Origin: M55B154 sp964345775
Lineage (GTDB): Bacteria; Spirochaetota; UBA4802; UB4802
Reading direction: 5' to 3'
Length of the DNA stretch: 11,878 nt
NCBI GenBank assembly: GCA_964345775.1
Contig: CAYFSO010000091.1
Span: forward strand, 1-11,878
Shown here: piece by piece, positions 7,640-11,878 of the stretch
Position numbering within the stretch: position 1 is the first letter of the stretch
Layout: the number at the start of each line of letters is the position of its first letter
Program-made: the position numbers and the translations under genes
Notes under the pieces: generated by a model
Seen by the model: only the letters and a program-made list of their open reading frames with translations
Database searches by the model: none
What the model was told of the DNA's origin: nothing

Positions 7640-7674
7640 TACGCGATTATCCGCGTAAACGTGAGGTATTTACA
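7640..7674 (-). promoter_or_regulatory. palindrome overlapping a weak candidate promoter of the ABC operon
   Basis: TACGCG (7640-7645) and CGCGTA (7652-7657) form a perfect inverted repeat around a 6-base centre. On the minus strand that centre reads GATAAT, a fair -10 box. Seventeen bases upstream lies TGTAAA (7669-7674), a poor -35. Start of transcription would be near 7640, about 60 bases before the ATPase start. A dimeric repressor bound here would block the -10, but no regulator is encoded nearby. The rest of the 7582-7714 gap shows nothing else convincing. Confidence 0.35.
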
Positions 7675-7714
7675 TGGTTACGTATCGTAAATGTCTTTTT
7701 TGTTACAAGCATTT

Positions 7715-8971
7715 TTAAAAATCAAGCACAATCCCGGAGAGGGGAGAATTTGAACGGCCAATTCCTTTTCCCGATACATGATCATACCAGGTATATAATC
7801 CTGAATTTTCAACCAGTTCTACTGTGGCCTTTCGAAGGCGCTCTGCCATATCGGTATACCCGTATTTCAACAAGCCGTGGTAGATCATCCAGTTGAATAC
7901 CGGGTTCACCGCGCATCCACGGTATTGTCTCAATTCTTTTTTTACACAGTCATCTACGATACCCCCGCTCAGGGGAACATGCTGCCAGAAACCGTATCCC
8001 GGCATAAGGTAACGGTTCACCATCTGTTCAGCCCTGCTTTTATCGATCATCCCGGTGAACAGCATAAGTATTGAGGCTATGGTAATGCGGTTTACCGGTT
8101 TCCAGCCATCATGAAAATAGTGGGGAAGGTAGCATTCATACTCGTCTGACCAGAGACGTTCTTCCACGCTGGCGGTAATTGTTTGCACCTTTTTTTTCAG
8201 GTGCTCTTGCATGGAGGCATCCATCTTCAGGTCACTTTTTTTCAACGCATTCAGACCTGCAAGATACACGGCACAGAAAAGCGGGTCGATAAACCTGAAT
8301 GGCGTGTCACTTATGGTGGGCATATTTCCCCACTCGGCATCCTCTGCCACGCGCAAAAGGCTTCGCATCTGCAGCAGCTGCCTGTAAAACCCCATCTTCC
8401 CCTTTACCTCAACATCCAGTACGTCATCATATACGTCCGACAATAGAAATCCCGATTCAAGCGGGTGTATTATAGCCGGCAGCCCCTCCCCCCACAATTC
8501 CCTGGTATTTTCCATGAAGTAAATCTCCCTCTGGGCGAATGGGAGCAGTTCCTTCAGGCTTTTGGCCGTGTCCCTGTTGGACGACAACCGGGCAAGGGCG
8601 TACAGTCCCATGGGAGGCCCCACCAGGTGAGTCATGCCAGAATCATCGAACATACGACTGAACAACAGGTAGAACAGGCGCGCGCGGCCAGGCAGGCGCC
8701 TGCCGGTTTTCAACATCAGCGGTACTGCCCCGTCAAAGCGCTGGTAATAGTATACCGATTGCAGTTCCTTTAACGCCCTTTGGGTATCAAAATACGAAAG
8801 AATTATGGAATGAAGGGAAGAAGCAAAGGAGAAATAGCCGCTAAGCATATCTGTATGCAGGGTAAATGAGGCATCACCCATTTGTACGCTGTACTTCCTG
8901 AATACTTTTTCTATATCAGGAACAAGGTACTGGTTTTCAAACCCTTTATTGTTTTTGTTTTTCATGACCAT
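7715..8971 (-). CDS. MGH1/GH63-like six-hairpin glycosidase homologue, catalytic acids apparently lost
   Basis: This 418-residue protein follows the order of motifs of the (alpha/alpha)6 MGH1/GH63-like glycoside hydrolases. GYFSFASSLHS (45-55) lies where the family has a W-x-W-D-type segment. HPLESGFLLSD (169-179) lies where it has HPWESGMDNSP. FRFIDPLFCAVYLAGLNAL (225-243) is the next core helix. YRGCAVNPVFNWMIYHGL (350-367) matches the RGPVWPxxNWLxxxGL segment. GLYTWYDHVSGKGIG (391-405) matches G-x-x-E-Y-Y-D-P-x-T-G-x-x-x-G. In these alignments from memory, the general-acid Asp is replaced by Leu177 or lies nearby in changed context, and the catalytic-base Glu by Thr394. The fold is likely; hydrolase activity is doubtful. 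It has no signal peptide. Its ATG abuts the cupin stop (TAG-ATG), with a second ATG two codons on. Neither has a good ribosome site, so coupled translation is likely. Confidence 0.65.
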   Translation of the reverse strand: MVMKNKNNKGFENQYLVPDIEKVFRKYSVQMGDASFTLHTDMLSGYFSFASSLHSIILSYFDTQRALKELQSVYYYQRFDGAVPLMLKTGRRLPGRARLFYLLFSRMFDDSGMTHLVGPPMGLYALARLSSNRDTAKSLKELLPFAQREIYFMENTRELWGEGLPAIIHPLESGFLLSDVYDDVLDVEVKGKMGFYRQLLQMRSLLRVAEDAEWGNMPTISDTPFRFIDPLFCAVYLAGLNALKKSDLKMDASMQEHLKKKVQTITASVEERLWSDEYECYLPHYFHDGWKPVNRITIASILMLFTGMIDKSRAEQMVNRYLMPGYGFWQHVPLSGGIVDDCVKKELRQYRGCAVNPVFNWMIYHGLLKYGYTDMAERLRKATVELVENSGLYTWYDHVSGKGIGRSNSPLSGIVLDF

Positions 8972-9343
8972 CTACGATCTGCCAAAATCGTCTTCAAGTC
9001 GCTCTATATCATCCTCTCCAAAATAATCACCACGCTGCACCTCGATAAACCTGAGATCCTGGTTCCCGGTATTGCTGACACGATGTACCACTGAAAAATC
9101 AATATCCACCGATTTCCCCGGCTCCACGGGAACTTCCCTGTCGTCCAGTGTAACCACACCCTTTCCATCTATGAAGTACCAGTGTTCCTGCCGCCTTTCG
9201 TGGCGCTGCAGGCTGAGTCGTTTACCGGGATACACCGTGATCCTCTTTACCTTGTGATCTTCCCTGTCCTCCAGGATCTCGTAAAATCCCCATGGCCTGT
9301 ACTCACCGTTAATATCCAGAATATCCTGTGGATTCGCGCTCAC
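8972..9343 (-). CDS. stand-alone cupin of the ManC/AlgA C-terminal (mannose-6-phosphate isomerase type II) family
   Basis: This 123-residue protein corresponds almost exactly to the C-terminal domain of bifunctional mannose-1-phosphate guanylyltransferase/phosphomannose isomerases, without the nucleotidyltransferase part. It has RPWGFYEIL (16-24), VKRITVYPGKRLSLQRH (32-48), QEHWYFI (52-58), VHRVSN (86-91) and IEVQRGDYFGEDDI (positions about 100-113). Predicted metal ligands Q46, H48, E53 and H87 are kept, but the usual HHHR stretch after the Gln reads HERR. It may isomerise mannose-6-phosphate and fructose-6-phosphate or bind another sugar phosphate. The start is GTG at 9343, backed by a near-perfect AAAGGAGA six bases upstream and a 4-base GTGA overlap with the preceding gene. 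Confidence 0.85.
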   Translation of the reverse strand: MSANPQDILDINGEYRPWGFYEILEDREDHKVKRITVYPGKRLSLQRHERRQEHWYFIDGKGVVTLDDREVPVEPGKSVDIDFSVVHRVSNTGNQDLRFIEVQRGDYFGEDDIERLEDDFGRS

Positions 9344-9759
9344 TTATTATCTCCTTTAACATAATACCTGTATATGAACGAATTCAATTGCTCAGTGGTT
9401 ATGACACCGTCATCTTCCAGTATCTGGGCCAGGAGCCTGTGCTGGTTTTTCTTGCGAAGCCTTTCCTGCTTACGGACCGCACGCTCAATATCATCCCCGC
9501 TGGCCAGTTTTTCCTTCTTCAACAGCTCTCCGATCAGCAGCTCGTCCACCATGTCTGGCTGTCCCGACGCGTACTCTTGTTCCATTTCAAGTATAACCGG
9601 TTCCGCATCTTCCGGTTTTTGTACCGCTTTTCTTGAAGCAAGCCGCAACATGAATGCCCTGAGCATTCTTTTTTCCTCTTCGTGAAGTTCGGGATCAGTC
9701 AGCAGGTGCAGGAACCTGCCGGTCAATTCCCTTATTCTCCGGGCATTCATTGCAGCCAT
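9340..9759 (-). CDS. small hypothetical protein with two GspE N-domain-like motifs
   Basis: This 139-residue, highly charged, probably helical cytoplasmic protein is of unknown function. Two segments resemble the short helix-turn-helix-like motif of GspE/PilB N-terminal (MshEN-type) domains: IGELLKKEKLASGDDIERAV (76-95) and LLAQILEDDGVITTEQLNSF (109-128). Each has the pattern hydrophobic-L-x(5)-L/I-x(2-5)-hydrophobic. The first 70 residues are Arg/Glu-rich helix. It starts 6 bases after serC and overlaps the cupin start by 4 bases. The ATG at 9759 has no clear ribosome site; an ATG three codons later (9750) is possible. The tight spacing supports a real co-transcribed gene. The similarity is from visual pattern only and says nothing certain about function. 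Confidence 0.7.
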   Translation of the reverse strand: MAAMNARRIRELTGRFLHLLTDPELHEEEKRMLRAFMLRLASRKAVQKPEDAEPVILEMEQEYASGQPDMVDELLIGELLKKEKLASGDDIERAVRKQERLRKKNQHRLLAQILEDDGVITTEQLNSFIYRYYVKGDNK

Positions 9760-9765
9760 GATTAT

Positions 9766-10851
9766 TTAACCATTTGCCTTCATGAAGTCTTTCATAAAGT
9801 CAACCAGGGCCGTTACCCCTTCAACAGGCATCGCGTTATATATGGACGCGCGGCATCCGCCAACAGACCGGTGTCCCTTCAGCCCGCTGAGACCGGCCTT
9901 GTCAGCTTCGGCAATAAATTTCTTTTCAAGATCCTCATCGGGAAGTCGCCATACCACGTTCATCCTTGAGCTGCTTCCACTGTCAACAGGATTCCTGTAA
10001 TATCCACCACTGCCCTCAATCGCATTATACAACATATCAGCCTTTTCATCTCTGCGCCTTTCGATCTCTTTCATTCCACCTATGGACTTGATCCAGTTCA
10101 GGGTAAGGTTGGTCATCCATACGGTAAACGATGGAGGCGTGTTGTACAGCGAATCCTGACCGGCATGCTGGTCATATCGCAGGTAAGCGGGCAGGTCTTT
10201 ACGGGCCTTTTCAACCAGGGATTTTTTCATAACTATGAATGCCATACCTGCCGGTGCCAGGTTTTTCTGTGTTCCGGCGTATACCATGTCAATCTTGTCC
10301 CATGGTAATGGCCGTGACATGATATCTGATGACATATCGCATATCAGGGGGACATCTCCCGTGTCGGGAAAATATGGCCACTGTATGCCTCCAATAGTCT
10401 CATTGGAACACAGGTGCACGTACGCGGCGCCACTGGTCAGTTTTAATTCATCCTGCGCGGGTATGCGGGTATAACTTTCATCCTTCCCGTCCCATGGAAC
10501 GTTCACATTCCCCATTAATTCTCCGTCATTATAGGCTTTTTTGGCCCATGAACCGGTCAGAATATAATCCGCGGTTTGTCCTTCCTGCAACAGGGCCATT
10601 GGCACCATGCCAAACTGCATGGTAGCACCACCCTGCAGAAAAAGGATATCGAACTCGTCAGGGATATCCAGTATCTCCCTTGCAAGGGACATTGTCTGGT
10701 GATGCACTTCATCGTAGATCTTACCGCGATGGCTCATCTCGATCAATGACATACCTGATCCATGGTAATCCACCAACTCTTTAGATGCTTCCTCCAGTGT
10801 GTCAACCGGCAGCGTCGAAGGTCCCGCTGAAAAATTGTAAATCCGTGCCAT
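9766..10851 (-). CDS. serC: phosphoserine aminotransferase
   Basis: A PLP-dependent class V aminotransferase that makes phosphoserine from 3-phosphohydroxypyruvate and glutamate in serine synthesis; in some bacteria it also serves PLP synthesis. The 361 residues are the usual family length. It opens with IYNFSAGPSTLP (4-15), followed by SLIEMSHRGK (35-44), the PLP-phosphate loop GGATMQF (74-80) and CDMSSD with the cofactor-contacting Asp (171-176). The Schiff-base Lys is K196 in YAGTQKNLAPAG. The C-terminal signature is GHRSVGGCRASIYNAM (326-341). All expected residues that I can judge are present. The ATG is preceded by GGAGA seven bases upstream. It is the first gene of the minus-strand block, with its promoter in the divergent spacer. 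No serA or serB is in the window. Confidence 0.96.
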   Translation of the reverse strand: MARIYNFSAGPSTLPVDTLEEASKELVDYHGSGMSLIEMSHRGKIYDEVHHQTMSLAREILDIPDEFDILFLQGGATMQFGMVPMALLQEGQTADYILTGSWAKKAYNDGELMGNVNVPWDGKDESYTRIPAQDELKLTSGAAYVHLCSNETIGGIQWPYFPDTGDVPLICDMSSDIMSRPLPWDKIDMVYAGTQKNLAPAGMAFIVMKKSLVEKARKDLPAYLRYDQHAGQDSLYNTPPSFTVWMTNLTLNWIKSIGGMKEIERRRDEKADMLYNAIEGSGGYYRNPVDSGSSSRMNVVWRLPDEDLEKKFIAEADKAGLSGLKGHRSVGGCRASIYNAMPVEGVTALVDFMKDFMKANG

Positions 10852-10870
10852 GTGTTTATCTCCATTCTGA

Positions 10871-10900
10871 ATTATAAAGTGATTAACAATACCGTCTCAT
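10871..10900 (-). promoter_or_regulatory. promoter of serC
   Basis: On the minus strand a perfect TATAAT (plus-strand 10871-10876) lies 18 bases downstream of ATGAGA (10895-10900, four of six consensus bases). Transcription would begin about 12-15 bases before the serC ATG, giving a very short leader. Confidence 0.5.
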
Positions 10901-10919
10901 GTATCAATTATTGTGAGAC
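10894..10919. promoter_or_regulatory. inverted repeat, possible operator upstream of serC
   Basis: GTCTCA (10894-10899) and TGAGAC (10914-10919) are perfect 6-base inverted repeats with 20 bp between arm centres, close to two helical turns. The arm nearer serC covers the predicted -35 box. This geometry suits a dimeric regulator on one DNA face. The spacer is AT-rich. The site is not followed by a T run, so it is not a terminator for either strand. Confidence 0.35.
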
Positions 10920-10971
10920 AACCTTAGCATATGGATGATGCAATACAAGTAAAAATTAAAAGCGATTTATA

Positions 10972-11000
10972 TTGACAACCTGCGCGGGCAGATCGAGAAT
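10972..11000 (+). promoter_or_regulatory. promoter of the small ORF and rsmI
   Basis: A perfect TTGACA (10972-10977), a 17-base spacer and GAGAAT (10995-11000, four of six) give a start near 11007. The leader would be about 28 bases to the 38-codon ORF and about 150 to rsmI. The rest of the divergent spacer (10920-10971) is AT-rich with nothing else recognised. Confidence 0.5.
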
Positions 11001-11034
11001 ACCAGAAAGCGTTTCAACAGGAGAGCATGTATTT

Positions 11035-11151
11035 ATGACCAAACTCGGCCACAGGGGAACACGCTGGTTGAAAACAATTCACCTGGTAATGGTCTGGATA
11101 TCAGTATTCAAACCATGGAAACCCAAAAAGCATTCACAAAAGGCGGGATAA
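11035..11151 (+). CDS. possible 38-residue small protein, leader peptide or gene relic
   Basis: An ATG at 11035 opens 38 codons ending in TAA six bases before the rsmI start. AGGAG (11019-11023) lies 11 bases upstream, and the promoter above it would transcribe it first. The peptide has a basic start (TKLGHRGTRWLK), a short hydrophobic stretch (IHLVMVWISVF, about 15-25) and a basic tail (KPWKPKKHSQKAG). The R-W-L-K-x-x-H pattern resembles the first residues of small integral membrane proteins (DUF2269-like) that continue into several helices. So this may be the truncated remains of such a gene. A real small membrane-associated peptide, or a leader coupling translation into rsmI (which has a weak ribosome site), are the alternatives. 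Confidence 0.3.
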   Translation: MTKLGHRGTRWLKTIHLVMVWISVFKPWKPKKHSQKAG

Positions 11152-11157
11152 CATCAT

Positions 11158-11841
11158 ATGGAAGCTGGTGACCTGTACGTTATTGCCACTCCAATTGGCA
11201 ATCTTGAAGACATCACCTTAAGGGCACTTCGTGTATTACGGGAAGAAATACACGTGGTATACTGCGAAGATACCCGGCAGACACGAAAACTCATGCAGCA
11301 CTACGGGATAGATATACCCGCGTATTCAATACACGCGCATACATCTTCATCAAAGATACAGAGAGCCATACAGGAGATCAGCTCAGGCCGGAATGCGGCA
11401 TACATGACCGATTCCGGCACACCAGGGGTGTCAGATCCGGGAGCCGCGCTTGTAGAGGCCGCAAGGAGTGAAGGGATCCGGGTTATCCCCCTCCCTGGCC
11501 CATCGGCACTCAGTGCCATAGTATCTGTTAGTGGTTTCACGGGAAAAGAAGTGGTCTTTGGCGGCTTTTTGAGTAAAAAAGAAGGAAAACGCAGGAAAGA
11601 ATTGCAGAAATTCAGAGAATTTGACGGTATTATAGTTGTATATGAATCCCCATACAGGGTATCAAAGCTTCTAACAGCCATACACGAAGTATTCCCTGGT
11701 GCAGACATGGTAATAGGACGTGAACTCACAAAAATATACGAGGAAGTGATCAGCGGGAAGGTTTCCGATATAATGAACAGCATTGATTCCATCACCATGA
11801 AAGGCGAATTCGTAATTGCCATCAATAACAGGAGTAAATAA
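11158..11841 (+). CDS. rsmI: 16S rRNA 2'-O-methyltransferase RsmI, short form
   Basis: SAM-dependent methyltransferase of the tetrapyrrole-methylase fold that in E. coli methylates the ribose of C1402 in 16S rRNA. Family motifs are clear: LYVIATPIGNLEDITLRAL (6-24), the YCEDTRQTRKL segment (35-45), MTDSGTPGVSDPGAALV (79-95), PLPGPSALSA (112-121), VVFGGFL (132-138) and VYESPYRV (161-168). At 227 residues it is shorter than E. coli RsmI (286). It keeps the whole methyltransferase domain but lacks the short C-terminal domain. The ATG at 11158 gives the expected start. The ribosome site is weak (AAAGGCGGGA, distant), so coupling to the preceding small ORF is possible. The T-rich tail after the stop has only an AT-only, bulged stem and is a doubtful terminator. 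Confidence 0.94.
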   Translation: MEAGDLYVIATPIGNLEDITLRALRVLREEIHVVYCEDTRQTRKLMQHYGIDIPAYSIHAHTSSSKIQRAIQEISSGRNAAYMTDSGTPGVSDPGAALVEAARSEGIRVIPLPGPSALSAIVSVSGFTGKEVVFGGFLSKKEGKRRKELQKFREFDGIIVVYESPYRVSKLLTAIHEVFPGADMVIGRELTKIYEEVISGKVSDIMNSIDSITMKGEFVIAINNRSK

Positions 11842-11848
11842 ATATTTC

Positions 11849-11877
11849 TTGCTATTTTTATTTTTTTTCAATATAAT
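11849..11877 (+). promoter_or_regulatory. possible promoter for a gene beyond the window
   Basis: TTGCTA (11849-11854), exactly 17 bases, then a perfect TATAAT (11872-11877). The region is extremely AT-rich, which raises the chance of accidental matches, and no downstream gene can be seen. Confidence 0.35.
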
Positions 11878-11878
11878 G

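Noticed and set aside
7680..7714. Possible terminator after the MGH1-like gene
   Set aside because: AAATG/CATTT gives only a 5-bp AT-rich stem with a large loop.
11836..11868. Possible intrinsic terminator after rsmI
   Set aside because: The stem would be AT-only and bulged; the T run is good but the hairpin is not convincing.
1..11878. CRISPR arrays, insertion sequences, phage genes, toxin-antitoxin pairs
   Set aside because: No regularly spaced repeats, transposase motifs or terminal repeats were seen; gene density and content are those of a stable chromosome region.

Overview
The window looks like ordinary chromosomal housekeeping and envelope DNA from a free-living bacterium of moderate GC. 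Its best fit is a spirochaete or a relative. The reasons are the four-gene block of ABC ATPase, ABC-2 permease, GldG-like protein and DUF4340 protein, the short RsmI, and the general sequence character. This placement is an inference from memory, not a search. I see no insertion sequence, phage gene, CRISPR array or rRNA. Nearly all of the sequence is coding, and genes are packed with 1-14 bp overlaps or gaps of a few bases.

Layout. The left edge (1-70, minus strand) is most of a tRNA-Leu with anticodon GAG, cut at its T loop by the window edge. A 250-bp spacer carries a good sigma-70-type promoter (241-270). It drives a plus-strand gene (321-1817) for a GT-B-like putative glycosyltransferase of the MGDG-synthase/MurG type. 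That gene runs tail to tail, with only 8 bp between stop codons, into a long minus-strand block.

The minus-strand block is read from 10851 down to 1826. It encodes SerC, a small protein with two GspE-N-like motifs, a stand-alone ManC/AlgA-type cupin and an MGH1/GH63-like protein. After a 133-bp gap come the ABC ATPase, the ABC-2 permease, the GldG-like membrane protein, the DUF4340 membrane-anchored protein and a pyruvate kinase. The gap carries a palindrome and a possible promoter, so the block is probably two transcription units. In the downstream unit all four junctions suggest translational coupling: a 14-bp overlap, two TAATG overlaps and an abutting TAA-ATG.

On the right, a divergent 306-bp spacer separates serC from a plus-strand unit with a clear promoter, a 38-codon ORF (11035-11151) and rsmI (11158-11841). 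A promoter-like sequence for a gene beyond the window sits in the last 30 bases.

How the genes may work together. The ATPase/permease/GldG/DUF4340 set is predicted to form one inner-membrane ABC-2 complex whose substrate is unknown. SerC feeds serine (and possibly pyridoxal phosphate) synthesis. RsmI methylates 16S rRNA.

The observations most worth checking are three. The pyruvate kinase ends exactly at its barrel, with no C-terminal domain, and has Lys at the position linked to K+ independence. The MGH1-like protein seems to have lost both catalytic acids. The small ORF before rsmI looks like the start of a lost membrane protein or a leader peptide. I found no convincing wholly new system.
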